A stretch of DNA of 64,000 bases from Bacteroidia bacterium (GTDB taxonomy: Bacteria > Bacteroidota > Bacteroidia > Flavobacteriales > Flavobacteriaceae), in assembly GCA_030428865.1 (NCBI GenBank), contig JAUIEK010000002.1:248001-312000 (forward strand). Direction: 5' to 3'. Position 1 is the stretch's first letter, and each line of letters begins with the position of its first letter. Below are positions 49,935 through 59,164 of the stretch, one piece after another. Position numbers and translations under genes: made by a program. The notes beneath the pieces were generated by a model that saw only the letters and a list, made by a program, of their open reading frames with translations, was not told where the DNA came from and did not search any database.

Positions 49935-50791
49935 CTTTTTCCTTGTTTAAACAAAAATTCTTTTTCTTCTTTTGAAAGAGCATTGTATCCAGATTTACTG
50001 ATTTTATCTAAAATAGCATCTATTTTTTTTTGATTTTCATCTTGATTTATTTTATCCGTTCGTTTTTGCTTTTTTTTAGGTGATTTGTATACCGTTTTTA
50101 ACGGCTTCTTTTTAGGCTTAAAAATGTTGGAAACTATACGGAATAACCCAATTTCTTTATTACTTGCTTGTGAAACATATAAAAAACCAAAGATTGCGCC
50201 ACCTAAATGTGCAAAATGTCCACCACCATTAGACCCGGCAAGTTGCAGGAGGTCTAACAAAATAAAAATAGCTGCTAAATGCCAGACTTTTACAGGTCCA
50301 ATAAAACGAAAATATAATTGGTAACTAGGAATATAGGTAGCCAACCCGATAATAATAGCATAAACTCCAGCAGAAGCTCCAACAAGAGGAGCAATTTGAT
50401 CTTTAAAAATAGGAAAGTAATTATATGCGATCATATATAAAACACCTCCAAAAAAGGTACCCAAAAGGTAAAAAGTAAGTAGTTGTTTTGGAGTAAAATA
50501 ATCTAAAAACAATCGACCAAAATAGTAAAGGGCAATACAATTGAAGAGTAAATGAAAAAAACCTCCATGTAAAAAACCATATGTAACAATAGACCAAGGT
50601 CTTGTTATCCAAACTTCAAAAGATGAAAAAAGTGAAAACCATTCAATAATGAAATTAGATCTTGAATTGTAAAGTCCAGAAAAAGAACCAATTAATAAAG
50701 TGATTAGAAACAAAATAGCATTAACGTAAATAAGCTGCTGTACAATAGAACTTGTTTTGAACTTATACTGTAAATCTCCCCAAACACCCAT
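49931..50791 (-). CDS. Rhomboid family intramembrane serine protease
   Basis: The protein has 286 residues with about six helices. Rhomboid hallmarks are TYGFLHGGFFHLLFNCIALY (HxxxN region), APLVGASAGVYAIIIGLATY with the catalytic Ser in GASAG, and HFAHLGGAIFGFLYV with the catalytic His. A basic cytoplasmic tail of about 70 residues (KPKKKPLKTVYKSPKKKQKR) follows. It is one of two adjacent rhomboids of unequal length; the next gene upstream is the other, 1 bp away. Confidence 0.9.
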   Translation of the reverse strand: MGVWGDLQYKFKTSSIVQQLIYVNAILFLITLLIGSFSGLYNSRSNFIIEWFSLFSSFEVWITRPWSIVTYGFLHGGFFHLLFNCIALYYFGRLFLDYFTPKQLLTFYLLGTFFGGVLYMIAYNYFPIFKDQIAPLVGASAGVYAIIIGLATYIPSYQLYFRFIGPVKVWHLAAIFILLDLLQLAGSNGGGHFAHLGGAIFGFLYVSQASNKEIGLFRIVSNIFKPKKKPLKTVYKSPKKKQKRTDKINQDENQKKIDAILDKISKSGYNALSKEEKEFLFKQGKR

Positions 50792-50792
50792 T

Positions 50793-51527
50793 TTAACTCC
50801 AACGTTTAAATTGATTGTTTTTCCAATACCAAGCTATTATAAATCCAATAACAGCACCTCCAATATGAGCAAAATGAGCAATATTTCCAATTGAATAATT
50901 GGTTACTCCAAAAAACAGATCAGATACTAATAATAGTGGAATGAAATACTTAGCTGCTATTGGTATAGGGAAGAAAATTAGTGCAAGTTTTGCATCTTTA
51001 AAGTATAGTCCAAAAGCAACCAATACGCCGTAAACAGCTCCAGAAGCTCCTACTGCTGTACCGTTAAACAAATAGAAAAATTTAGTTAGTTCTTCTTTGG
51101 TAAGTGTTATTTTATCTACGTAATCAGTATAATTACCTGTATCTAAAATAGATTGGATATCTGTTCCACTTAACCCATTATTGATTAGTATTTCGTAGTA
51201 CGAATTAAATTGATAGTAATTAACTAATGTATAAATAGCAGCAGCACCTAATCCAGACGAAAAATAAAAGAATAAAAATTTGTTACGCCCCCATATTTGT
51301 TCTAACGGACTACCAAAAGCCCACAACCCATACATGTTAAATAAAATATGAGCAAGCCCACCATGCATAAACATATGAGTTACGTACTGCCAAAAACCAA
51401 ATTGATCATTTTTAGGGAAATGCAAAGCAAGAGCACCAGATAAGTCAATATTTAAAAGCTGTGGAGCTATAAATAAGATAACATTAACAATAATAAGATG
51501 TTTTATGGCTTCGGTTAATCTACTCAT
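50793..51527 (-). CDS. Rhomboid family intramembrane serine protease (second copy)
   Basis: The protein has 244 residues. The rhomboid core includes HMFMHGGLAHILFNMYGLWAFG, AVGASGAVYGVLVAFGLYF (catalytic Ser in GASGA) and IAHFAHIGGAVIGFIIAWYW (catalytic His). Loop insertions between helices 2 and 4 distinguish it from its neighbour, and it lacks the basic tail. Both active sites look intact, so they may have different substrates. Its start overlaps the mutL 3' end by 4 bp. Confidence 0.9.
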   Translation of the reverse strand: MSRLTEAIKHLIIVNVILFIAPQLLNIDLSGALALHFPKNDQFGFWQYVTHMFMHGGLAHILFNMYGLWAFGSPLEQIWGRNKFLFFYFSSGLGAAAIYTLVNYYQFNSYYEILINNGLSGTDIQSILDTGNYTDYVDKITLTKEELTKFFYLFNGTAVGASGAVYGVLVAFGLYFKDAKLALIFFPIPIAAKYFIPLLLVSDLFFGVTNYSIGNIAHFAHIGGAVIGFIIAWYWKNNQFKRWS

Positions 51528-53332
51528 TTGGTTGTTTTAAATAGTAAATCAATTTCCTCTAAAGTTAGCGTTTTAAAAGTAGGTTTTCCTTGTGGCGACT
51601 GAGAAGGTTCTTTACAAGAAAAAAGATTATTAACTAGAGCTTCTTGCTCTCTAGCTGATAAAACAGCTCCTGTTTTTATAGACAAAGAGTTAGCAAAAGA
51701 TTTAGCCATTATATCAAAATGACTAAAACTAGCGTTAGGAACTTCTAGTTGAATATCTTCTAAAAGCTGCTCTAGTATAATTTCTATCTGACTTTCATTA
51801 ATAGAGGTTGGAATTCCTTTTATGGTTATCGATTCTTTATCAAATACCTCAAAAGCAAAGCCTGCATTTTCTAAATCAGATAAAATAGACTGCAAAAGTT
51901 TAATTTCTTCTGAGTTGAAAGTAATTTTTACGGGAAACAATAGTTGTTGACTATTAGCTTCTTGCACGGTTATACTTTCTAAAAAAGATTCATACAAAAC
52001 TCGTTGATGTGCCAGATTTTGATGAATAAGAACTACTCCAGACTTAATGGAACTTAACACATATTTTCGTTGAACCTGAAGCGTTTTTCCTGTTTCTTGT
52101 TCTTTACTAGATTCAAATAACCTATCTGGCTTTACCTCTAAATTTTTCTCTTTTTCTACATAAAAATTCTCCCAACTTTTATCTTCTTTTTTTAGTAAAA
52201 AGTTTGTTGTCTTTTGTTGGTTATTCACAAAAGGATTAAAATTAGGGTTTACATGAATTTTAGGGGTAGTAGCAGTTTTTTCTCTATAATCATAAGGTGT
52301 ATCTAAGCTTGCATCTCTATTAAAATCTAATATAGGAGCTACATTATACTGACCTAAACTGTGCTTAATAGTAGCTCTCAAAATAGCATACAATGCCTTT
52401 TCATCATCAAATTTTATTTCTGTTTTGGTTGGGTGTATGTTAATGTCGATACTTTTAGGAGGAACGGTTAAGTATAGAAAATAGCTAGGATGACTTGCTT
52501 GATCGATTAGCCCTTGAAAAGCATTAACAACTGCGTGATGTAGGTATGAACTTTTTATAAATCGATTATTGACAAAGAAAAACTGCTCACCTCGTTTTTT
52601 TTTAGCATACTCAGGTTTTGCAATAAAACCCGTAATTGAGAGAATATCAGTTTGTTCATCAATAGGGACTAGCTTTTCATTTACCTTAGAACCAAAAATA
52701 GCAACGATTCGCTTTCGTAAATTACTAACAGGTAATTGATATACTTCGCTAGCATTATGGTAAAAAAAGAATTCAACTTCTGGATGAGCAAGCGCAACAC
52801 GTTGAAATTCATCTACAATATGGCGTGTTTCAACGGTATTAGATTTTAAGAAATTTCTTCTAGCAGGAATATTATAAAACAAATTTTTAACGGCAATGCT
52901 TGTCCCTTCTGGACCTGATGAAAAATCTTGATAGGTAACCTTGCTTCCTTCAATTTTTATGTGAGTAGCTAATTCTTCAGCCTTTTGCCTCGTTTTTAAT
53001 TCTACATGAGAAATAGCAGCTATAGAAGCCAAGGCTTCTCCGCGAAATCCTTTTGTATGAAGAGCAAAAAGGTCATCAGCAGATGTTATTTTGGAGGTTG
53101 CATGTCTTTCAAAACATAAACGAGCATCCGTAGTGCTCATTCCTTTTCCGTTGTCAACAATTTGAATAAGAGTTTTTCCTGCTTCTTTAAGGATTAGTGT
53201 AATTGATTTTGCATCCGCATCAATTGCATTCTCCAACAATTCTTTAACAACAGATGCAGGGCGTTGAACAACTTCTCCTGCAGCAATTTGATTCGCAACA
53301 TGATCGGGTAAAAGCTGAATAATATCTGACAT
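51524..53332 (-). CDS. mutL: DNA mismatch repair protein MutL, endonuclease motifs degenerate
   Basis: The protein has 602 residues. The N-terminal GHKL ATPase is intact: NQIAAGEVVQRPASVVKELL, ENAIDADAKSI (catalytic Glu/Asn region), DNGKGM and TKGFRGEALASI. The C-terminal metal-binding motifs are all altered: the DQHAxxE site reads HQNLAHQ, the ACK site reads ANS (SFANSLSIKTG), and CPHGRP reads SPQGKP. It should therefore bind and couple MutS but lack the latent nicking activity. It overlaps the rhomboid gene by 4 bp and the upstream small gene by 1 bp. Confidence 0.93.
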   Translation of the reverse strand: MSDIIQLLPDHVANQIAAGEVVQRPASVVKELLENAIDADAKSITLILKEAGKTLIQIVDNGKGMSTTDARLCFERHATSKITSADDLFALHTKGFRGEALASIAAISHVELKTRQKAEELATHIKIEGSKVTYQDFSSGPEGTSIAVKNLFYNIPARRNFLKSNTVETRHIVDEFQRVALAHPEVEFFFYHNASEVYQLPVSNLRKRIVAIFGSKVNEKLVPIDEQTDILSITGFIAKPEYAKKKRGEQFFFVNNRFIKSSYLHHAVVNAFQGLIDQASHPSYFLYLTVPPKSIDINIHPTKTEIKFDDEKALYAILRATIKHSLGQYNVAPILDFNRDASLDTPYDYREKTATTPKIHVNPNFNPFVNNQQKTTNFLLKKEDKSWENFYVEKEKNLEVKPDRLFESSKEQETGKTLQVQRKYVLSSIKSGVVLIHQNLAHQRVLYESFLESITVQEANSQQLLFPVKITFNSEEIKLLQSILSDLENAGFAFEVFDKESITIKGIPTSINESQIEIILEQLLEDIQLEVPNASFSHFDIMAKSFANSLSIKTGAVLSAREQEALVNNLFSCKEPSQSPQGKPTFKTLTLEEIDLLFKTTK

Positions 53333-53631
53333 TAAAACAACGAATGAAGATCAAAAATGTAAACAACAATTCCTACTAGTATGGTAATTATTATTGCGAG
53401 TCTTCTAGTAGATTTTGTATCGTTTCTTGATTTCTTAGTTTTTTTCCAAGCATCTCTTAAATTGTTTTTAGTAAAAGAAATAGACTTAATATCTTCGTCA
53501 TTATCAGAATTACCACCGGCATATTTTTCTTTAATTTTCTCTAAACGCTCCTTACGCTCATCATAATAGCGAGGTTTATAATCAAATACGTAATGTGTTC
53601 TCGTTTTAAAAGCGCTCCCAAATCCAAACAT
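53332..53631 (-). CDS. Small membrane-tail protein, function unknown (often misnamed riboflavin synthase beta)
   Basis: The protein has 99 residues. A basic, charged region (YKPRYYDERKERLEKIKEKYAGG) is followed by a single C-terminal membrane helix (LAIIITILVGIVVYIFDLHSL). There is nothing of the lumazine synthase fold; as I recall, such proteins carry the name 'riboflavin synthase subunit beta' in databases only because ribH is next door. It overlaps the mutL start by one base. Probably a tail-anchored inner-membrane protein. Confidence 0.65.
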   Translation of the reverse strand: MFGFGSAFKTRTHYVFDYKPRYYDERKERLEKIKEKYAGGNSDNDEDIKSISFTKNNLRDAWKKTKKSRNDTKSTRRLAIIITILVGIVVYIFDLHSLF

Positions 53632-53745
53632 AATCTTAAGAATTTAATTCTTGCTAAAAAGATCAAAAACTAAGCCGAAACTTGCTTTTAAGTCAAAGTT
53701 ACTTAAATAAAAATGCTTGATCAAAAAATGTTAGTAAGTTGTTTG

Positions 53746-54225
53746 TTAAAGGTTTTTTAATGCGGCCATTTTAATAGCAGCAACTGCAGATTCTATTCCT
53801 TTATTACCAAGTTTTCCTCCAGAACGATCTAGAGATTGTTGTTTTGTGTTGTCTGTTAATACGCAGAAAATAGTAGGAATATCGTATTGAATATTTAAAT
53901 CGGCAATACCTTTAGTAACGCCTTGGCAAACAAAATCAAAATGTTTTGTTTCTCCTTGAATTACATTTCCAATAGCAATTATTGCATCTACTTTAGAGTT
54001 CTGGATCATTTTTTTACATCCAAAAATCAACTCAAAACTTCCAGGAACTTTATAAATTGTTATGTTTTCAGCTAGTGCGCCACAATCTAAAAGTGTTTCA
54101 AAAGCTCCTTTTTGAAGGTTTTCAGTAATTTCAGGATTCCATTCAGAAACAACAATTCCAAATCGATAAGGTTTCGCATTAGGAATTGTCGATTTATCGA
54201 AATAAGATAAATTCTCGCTAGCCAT
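53746..54225 (-). CDS. ribH: 6,7-dimethyl-8-ribityllumazine synthase
   Basis: The protein has 159 residues, the usual RibH size. Motifs are RFGIVVSEWNPEITENL (substrate-ring Trp site), YKVPGSFELIFGCKKMI (PGSFELP-like), DAIIAIGNVIQGETKHFDFVC (phosphate and catalytic His region) and IPTIFCVLTDN. It condenses dihydroxybutanone phosphate with the ribitylaminouracil in riboflavin synthesis. It overlaps the TPR gene by 1 base; a 114-bp gap to the next gene is the largest inside the operon. Confidence 0.95.
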   Translation of the reverse strand: MASENLSYFDKSTIPNAKPYRFGIVVSEWNPEITENLQKGAFETLLDCGALAENITIYKVPGSFELIFGCKKMIQNSKVDAIIAIGNVIQGETKHFDFVCQGVTKGIADLNIQYDIPTIFCVLTDNTKQQSLDRSGGKLGNKGIESAVAAIKMAALKNL

Positions 54226-54983
54226 TATTTAGCATATTTCGCCATGCTGATATACTTGTCGATATCTTTTCCTTGTTCAGATTTAGGAAACTCATCTTTA
54301 ATTCTAGTAAAAAGTGTTTCAGCTTTAGAAAATTCTTTTAACTCAAGAGCAGCAACTCCAGCTTTATATAAAAATAAAGGAGTTGTATATTCATTTGCGC
54401 TTTTATTAGCTGCTTTTTGATAATATTCTAAAGCTTCTTTAGGTTGTTCTAAATCAGCAAAAGCATCTCCAATAGCGCCAATTGCCGTAGGGCCTAGTAG
54501 TGCATCATCAGAAGAAAAGTTGCCTAGAAACTCAACAGCTTTTTCATAATCTTTTAATTTTAAGTAAGAAATACCTGCATAATAATTAGCAAGATTTCCT
54601 GCTTTTGTACCAGAATAAGTAGCAGCGATATCTACAAAACCATATTTTCCATCAGCACCTTCAAGTCCTAAGGTTAAAAGAGAATCAACATCTGCAGATA
54701 CTTTTGCTTGATTAAAAAACTGTCTAGGAAAAGCAAGTTCGTTAGCTGCTTCTTTTTCGGTGGGTTCAACAATATATTTATTATAACCCATAAACCCTAA
54801 TATTACAATTGCCACAACAGTTAGCGCATAAAACAATGTTTTGTTGTTTTTCTCAATCCACTTTTCAGATTTAGAAGCTGTTTCATCTAAAGTATTAAAA
54901 ACTTCAGCTGTTGTACTTTTTTCACTCTCTACTTGTGAAGCATCTTTGTCTTTTTTGTATCCTCTTTTCTTATATGTTGCCAT
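54225..54983 (-). CDS. Membrane-anchored tetratricopeptide repeat protein (YfgM/Tol-Pal-like)
   Basis: The protein has 252 residues. A lysine-rich cytoplasmic start is followed by one helix (NKTLFYALTVVAIVILGFMGYN, about residues 45-66) and then TPR-type helices outside (NLANYYAGISYLKLKDYEKAVEFL, AIGDAFADLEQPKEALEYYQKAA, PLFLYKAGVAALELKEFSKAETLF). The topology resembles YfgM, a periplasmic chaperone-like protein. It heads the eight-gene operon that runs to 47745. Confidence 0.82.
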   Translation of the reverse strand: MATYKKRGYKKDKDASQVESEKSTTAEVFNTLDETASKSEKWIEKNNKTLFYALTVVAIVILGFMGYNKYIVEPTEKEAANELAFPRQFFNQAKVSADVDSLLTLGLEGADGKYGFVDIAATYSGTKAGNLANYYAGISYLKLKDYEKAVEFLGNFSSDDALLGPTAIGAIGDAFADLEQPKEALEYYQKAANKSANEYTTPLFLYKAGVAALELKEFSKAETLFTRIKDEFPKSEQGKDIDKYISMAKYAK

Positions 54984-55005
54984 GTACCGTAAAAAATTGT
55001 AGCCG

Positions 55006-55013
55006 CAAAAATA
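55006..55013 (-). promoter_or_regulatory. -7 box of the TPR-ribH-mutL operon
   Basis: The minus-strand sequence TATTTTTG fully matches TAnnTTTG, 22 bp upstream of the TPR gene ATG. The -33 region is not a clear TTG. Confidence 0.5.
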
Positions 55014-55084
55014 GTTTTTTTAATTGGATTTTAAAAACTCATAGATTGTAAATAAAATGATGTTTTACAACTTTTTTTTAGAAG

Positions 55085-55092
55085 TATATTTG
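55085..55092 (+). promoter_or_regulatory. -7 box for recF
   Basis: TATATTTG fully matches TAnnTTTG and ends only 4 nt before the recF ATG, so the predicted mRNA begins at or very near the start codon. Confidence 0.55.
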
Positions 55093-55096
55093 TTGT

Positions 55097-56179
55097 ATGA
55101 TTTTAAAAAAGATATTTATTGTCAACTTCAAAAATATACATTCTAGATCGTTTGAATTTGAAGAAAAAATTAACTGTTTTGTAGGAGAAAATGGTATCGG
55201 AAAAACAAATATTCTGGATGCTATATATTACCTGTCTTTTGCAAAAAGCTACTTTAACCCTATCGCCATACAGAATATAAAGCACGGGGAAGCTTTTTTT
55301 ATGATAGAAGGAGAGTATCAAATTAATGGACGTACGGAAGTTGTTGTTTCTAGCTTAAAAAAAGGGCAAAAAAAAGTGCTAAAAAGAAACGGAAAGATAT
55401 ATGAAAAATTTTCTGATCATATAGGAGAGCTTCCTTTGGTAATCATTTCACCTGCAGATAGAGATTTAGTTATAGAAGGAAGTGATACTAGAAGAAAATT
55501 TATAGACGGAGTTATTTCACAGCAAGATAAAAACTACTTAAAAGATGTGATTGCTTATAATAAAGTACTTTCACAACGAAATGCATTGCTAAAATATTTT
55601 GCAGCAAACAGAACTTTTGATGCATTAAATTTAGATGTATACAATACAAAATTAATTGAGTTAGGAACTCGTATTTTTGAAACCAGAAATACTTTTCTAA
55701 ATAAATTCACGCCAATCTTTAATGAGAAATACCGAGTTGTTTCAGGCGAAAAGGAGTCTGTTGGGTTAGTTTATAAAAGTCAATTAGAAGAGCTAGATAT
55801 GGAAACATTATTGGCTCAATCTCTAGAGAAAGATAAGGTTTTACAATACACAACAGCGGGTATTCATAAAGATGACTTGAGTTTTGAAATAGGTGATTAC
55901 CCAATTAAAAAATTTGGTTCTCAAGGGCAACAAAAATCATTTTTAATTGCATTAAAATTGGCTCAATTTGAATTTATTAAAAAACAGAGTAAGGTTACGC
56001 CAATTTTACTTTTAGATGATATATTTGATAAACTAGATGAACACCGAGTAACGCATTTAATCGATTTAGTAAAAGGAAATGATTTTAGTCAAATTTTTAT
56101 AACAGATACACATGCTAGTCGCACAGAAGATGTCATAAAAAAAAGTAATCAGCCTTACAAAATCTTTAATTTATCGTAA
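55097..56179 (+). CDS. recF: DNA replication/repair protein RecF
   Basis: An SMC-like ATPase of 360 residues. Walker A is [20 protein letters not shown], the signature region is [22 protein letters not shown], and Walker B is [17 protein letters not shown]. It loads RecA at gaps together with RecO and RecR. It is followed directly (stop and ATG adjacent) by a DUF721/DciA gene, a frequent order in Bacteroidetes. Confidence 0.96.
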   Translation: MILKKIFIVNFKNIHSRSFEFEEKINCFVGENGIGKTNILDAIYYLSFAKSYFNPIAIQNIKHGEAFFMIEGEYQINGRTEVVVSSLKKGQKKVLKRNGKIYEKFSDHIGELPLVIISPADRDLVIEGSDTRRKFIDGVISQQDKNYLKDVIAYNKVLSQRNALLKYFAANRTFDALNLDVYNTKLIELGTRIFETRNTFLNKFTPIFNEKYRVVSGEKESVGLVYKSQLEELDMETLLAQSLEKDKVLQYTTAGIHKDDLSFEIGDYPIKKFGSQGQQKSFLIALKLAQFEFIKKQSKVTPILLLDDIFDKLDEHRVTHLIDLVKGNDFSQIFITDTHASRTEDVIKKSNQPYKIFNLS

Positions 56180-56476
56180 ATGGGAAGCAGAAATAACGAA
56201 TCGAACTCGATAAAAAGCTTAATGCAATCTTTTATTAGTGAAAACAAATTAAAAAAAGGAATGCAACGAGTACAAGTAGAAGAAGTATGGGAAAAGCTAA
56301 TGGGTGATGGAGTTAGTAATTACACAGAGAGTATTCAGCTTCAAGATAAAACCTTAATCATTAGGCTTAACTCTTCGGTTTTACGAGAAGAACTTAGTTA
56401 CGGAGTAGATAAGATAATCAATATGATTAATGAAGAAATGGGAGAAGTGGTAGTGAAAAAAATACTACTTGTTTAA
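56180..56476 (+). CDS. DUF721 (DciA-like) protein
   Basis: The protein has 98 residues. SIKSLMQSFISENKLKKGMQRVQVEEVWEKLMG (split family pattern) and LIIRLNSSVLREELSYG are the DUF721 signature, a KH-like fold. In bacteria lacking DnaC/DnaI, DciA loads the replicative helicase. It starts directly after recF and ends before a strong terminator. The function is inferred from family. Confidence 0.85.
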   Translation: MGSRNNESNSIKSLMQSFISENKLKKGMQRVQVEEVWEKLMGDGVSNYTESIQLQDKTLIIRLNSSVLREELSYGVDKIINMINEEMGEVVVKKILLV

Positions 56477-56505
56477 AAATTCAGGGAAAAAACTATACAA
56501 AAAAG

Positions 56506-56533
56506 AAAAGCTCATCTGAAAAGATGAGCTTTT
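56506..56533. terminator. Hairpin terminator between DUF721 gene and ndk
   Basis: AAAAGCTCATCT (56506-56517) pairs with AGATGAGCTTTT (56522-56533) around a GAAA tetraloop, with a T run downstream and A-rich sequence upstream, so it can serve both convergent genes. Confidence 0.9.
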
Positions 56534-56538
56534 TTTAT

Positions 56539-56958
56539 TTAAAACATTTCTCTTCCAGAGAAATGGAAGTTACTTTCTATCTCTGCGTTTTCGTCACTAT
56601 CAGAACCATGAATAGCATTCTCACCAACAGAACTTGCGTATAGTTTTCTAATAGTTCCTTCTGCGGCATCTTCTGGGTTAGTAGATCCGATAAGTGTTCG
56701 GAAGTCTTCTACTGCATTATCTTTTTCTAAAACAGCAGCAACAATTGGTCCTCTTGTCATAAACTCAACTAACTCACCAAAGAAAGGACGTTCTTTGTGT
56801 ACAGCGTAAAATGTTTCTGCATCTCGTTTAGTCATTTGTGTTTTTTTCATTGCTACAATTCTAAAACCTGCGGCATTAATTTTTTCTAAAATTGCACCTG
56901 TGTGCCCTTTTTCAACCGCATCTGGTTTAATCATTGTAAAGGTTCTGTTTGTTGCCAT
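56539..56958 (-). CDS. ndk: Nucleoside diphosphate kinase
   Basis: The protein has 139 residues, the full family length. The sequence runs [53 protein letters not shown], and the phosphorylated-histidine segment is [15 protein letters not shown]. It transfers phosphate between nucleoside di- and triphosphates. It is convergent with the recF-DUF721 pair and is followed upstream by a TAGATTTG box. Confidence 0.97.
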   Translation of the reverse strand: MATNRTFTMIKPDAVEKGHTGAILEKINAAGFRIVAMKKTQMTKRDAETFYAVHKERPFFGELVEFMTRGPIVAAVLEKDNAVEDFRTLIGSTNPEDAAEGTIRKLYASSVGENAIHGSDSDENAEIESNFHFSGREMF

Positions 56959-56995
56959 TATGTACTGTTTGTTTAGATGGTTTTATAAATCGCCG

Positions 56996-57003
56996 CAAAT
57001 CTA
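56996..57003 (-). promoter_or_regulatory. -7 box for ndk
   Basis: The minus-strand sequence TAGATTTG fully matches TAnnTTTG, 37 bp before the ATG. Confidence 0.45.
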
Positions 57004-57028
57004 CAATAATTATTTCTAAGTTTTATTG

Positions 57029-58057
57029 CTACTGATATTTTTGAAATAAATGTTGTTGTAGTGTATTTTCTTTTCCTCTCATTTCCATCAACACTGATTT
57101 TTCTTGTAAATTAAATTTTAACAAGCCAAAACTAATATCAAATACAACTTTCCCTACTCTGTGTGCATTTGGCTCACCTTTAAAGTTTTTATAAGAATGT
57201 GTCAATCCGCTAGATGTAAAATCAATTAGTGGATTTTGTAATCCTTCAATTCCTATTTTAGAGAACTCAGAAATGTGGCGATCGCCAGATAAAATAATCG
57301 GATTTTTAACTTTTGTACGTATTAGTAATTTTTTTAACTTTTCTACTTCATGTGGGAAATTCCCCCATGTTTCAAAACCATGCTCTTGTGATAAAAACTG
57401 AATGCTTGTTACAATTACATTAAAATCGGCATTAGAACTTTTTAGCTCATTTTCTAACCAAAGCCACTGTTTCTCACCAAGCACAGATGCTTTTTTATCA
57501 TTATTAATAGTATATCGTTTTCCTCTTTCTTTAGACTTGATCAGAGAACTTCTAAAATAACGAGTATCAAGAACAATTACTTTAATAGAGCCATTTTTAA
57601 CGAAAAAAGTTTTAGAAGCATAAACTCCTTCTTGCTTTCTTTTAACATCATTTTTCTTTACGCCAAGGAAATCTAAAAAAGCTTGCTGTGATTCTTTTTT
57701 CATTATATGCTCTTGTCCACCATCATTAATTCCATAATCATGATCATCCCAAGTAGCCATTATGGGAACTGAATTAACTAAATGTTTATAATCTACATTA
57801 TTTTGTTGCTCTTGATACATCTTTTTCATCTTCATCATGTTGTTTGTATCAGCATATATATTATCACCTCCCCATATCCATAAATTCGGGTTGTTTTTTA
57901 AAATCTCTACCCATAGAACGTTACCCCTATTTTGATGATTACAAGATCCAAAAGCAATCGTAAATTCGCTCGAAAAATTTTTTACATCAACTGATTGACA
58001 TTGAGAAATACCAGATAGAAAAAGAAAAAAACTGAAAATAATTGCGTTTTTATGCAT
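57029..58057 (-). CDS. PhoD-like alkaline phosphatase / metallophosphatase, secreted
   Basis: The protein has 342 residues with a signal peptide (AIIFSFFLFLSGISQC, a possible lipobox ending in ISQC). The PhoD-type metal motifs are IAFGSCNHQNR, LWIWGGDNIYAD, VPIMATWDDHDYGIND and IILSGDRHISEF. It is a likely extracytoplasmic phosphodiesterase or phosphatase. A full TTG-N18-TAGATTTG promoter lies 20 bp before the ATG, and it diverges from nrnA. Confidence 0.87.
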   Translation of the reverse strand: MHKNAIIFSFFLFLSGISQCQSVDVKNFSSEFTIAFGSCNHQNRGNVLWVEILKNNPNLWIWGGDNIYADTNNMMKMKKMYQEQQNNVDYKHLVNSVPIMATWDDHDYGINDGGQEHIMKKESQQAFLDFLGVKKNDVKRKQEGVYASKTFFVKNGSIKVIVLDTRYFRSSLIKSKERGKRYTINNDKKASVLGEKQWLWLENELKSSNADFNVIVTSIQFLSQEHGFETWGNFPHEVEKLKKLLIRTKVKNPIILSGDRHISEFSKIGIEGLQNPLIDFTSSGLTHSYKNFKGEPNAHRVGKVVFDISFGLLKFNLQEKSVLMEMRGKENTLQQHLFQKYQ

Positions 58058-58076
58058 GTTTTGTAGGATTTATTGA

Positions 58077-58105
58077 CAAATCTAATTCAAAAAAACACCT
58101 GTCAA
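58077..58105 (-). promoter_or_regulatory. Promoter of the PhoD-like phosphatase gene
   Basis: On the minus strand, TTG (58103-58105), an 18-bp spacer and TAGATTTG (58077-58084) fit the consensus exactly, 19 bp before the ATG at 58057. Confidence 0.65.
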
Positions 58106-58132
58106 TGTTATTAAATTGTATATTCGCTTTTT

Positions 58133-59164
58133 ATGGATATTCAGAACTTAGACACCTTAAAAACGTATTTAAGCACCCCAAGAAAGCTTGTTATAATTGG
58201 TCATAAAAACCCTGATGGAGATGCCGTAGGATCGAGTTTGGCTTTGAATTTTTATTTTAATAAAAAAGGACATAACTCTATTGTTGTAATGCCTAATGAC
58301 TTTCCTGATTTTTTAAAATGGCTACCAAAGACAGAGAAAATTTATCGGTTTGATGGACAAAATCATCAGTCGCTTCGTTCAATTAGAAATTCTGAATTGA
58401 TTTTTTTGCTTGATTTTAATGCGTTGCATAGGGTAGGAGATGATATGCAAAAAACGCTAGAGCAATATCCAAATGATTTTGCTATGATTGACCATCATCA
58501 GCAACCAGATACGATTGCTAAATACTTGTACTCTGACGTTTCAATGAGTTCTACTTGCGAGATGGTGTACAATTTTATTGAAATGATGGGCGATTTGAGT
58601 GTAATAGATTCTGCGATAGCAACCTGTTTATATACAGGAATTATGACCGATACAGGATCTTTTCGTTTTCGATCTACAACTAGTAGAACACATAGAATTG
58701 TTGCAGATTTGATTGATAAAGGAGCAAAAAATGATCGAATCCACAGTAATACGTTTGATTCAAATTCGTACAATCGATTGCTATTACTAGGTCAAGCGTT
58801 AAGCAATTTGAAGTTGTTAGAAGAGTATAAAACAGCCTTTATTACCTTATCACAAAAAGAAAAAGAAGAGTACAATTATCAAAAAGGAGATACAGAAGGA
58901 ATTGTTAATTACGCACTATCGTTAAAAGAAGTTGTTTTTGGAGTTATTTTTATAGAAGATAAAGAACAAGGAATTATAAAGATATCGCTTCGTTCAAAAG
59001 GTAGTTTTTCTGTTAACCAATTTGCTAGAAAGCATTTTAATGGAGGAGGTCATGATAATGCTGCTGGAGGCAAATCTTATGATGATCTGAATAAAACGAT
59101 AAACAGATTTGAATCCTTGTTACCAAAGTATAAAGAAAAATTATTGCAATCGTATGAGGAATAG
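58133..59164 (+). CDS. nrnA: DHH/DHHA1 phosphoesterase, NrnA-like (oligoribonuclease/pAp phosphatase)
   Basis: The protein has 343 residues. The DHH domain has VIIGHKNPDGDAVGSSLAL, LIFLLDFNALHRVG and MIDHHQQPD (the DHH triad), plus MTDTGSFRFRSTT. The DHHA1 domain ends with FNGGGHDNAAGG. Family members degrade 2-5-nt RNAs and dephosphorylate pAp to AMP. It overlaps the gldI start by 11 bp, so it is translationally coupled. Confidence 0.9.
   Translation: MDIQNLDTLKTYLSTPRKLVIIGHKNPDGDAVGSSLALNFYFNKKGHNSIVVMPNDFPDFLKWLPKTEKIYRFDGQNHQSLRSIRNSELIFLLDFNALHRVGDDMQKTLEQYPNDFAMIDHHQQPDTIAKYLYSDVSMSSTCEMVYNFIEMMGDLSVIDSAIATCLYTGIMTDTGSFRFRSTTSRTHRIVADLIDKGAKNDRIHSNTFDSNSYNRLLLLGQALSNLKLLEEYKTAFITLSQKEKEEYNYQKGDTEGIVNYALSLKEVVFGVIFIEDKEQGIIKISLRSKGSFSVNQFARKHFNGGGHDNAAGGKSYDDLNKTINRFESLLPKYKEKLLQSYEE

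Noticed and set aside
53661..53727. GATCAAAAA repeated at 53661 and 53719 upstream of the small gene after ribH
   Set aside because: Nine bases in AT-rich DNA, only two copies; likely chance.
59109..59153. Upstream extension of gldI
   Set aside because: The lipoprotein signal begins at the ATG at 59154; the extension would be a polar leader before it.
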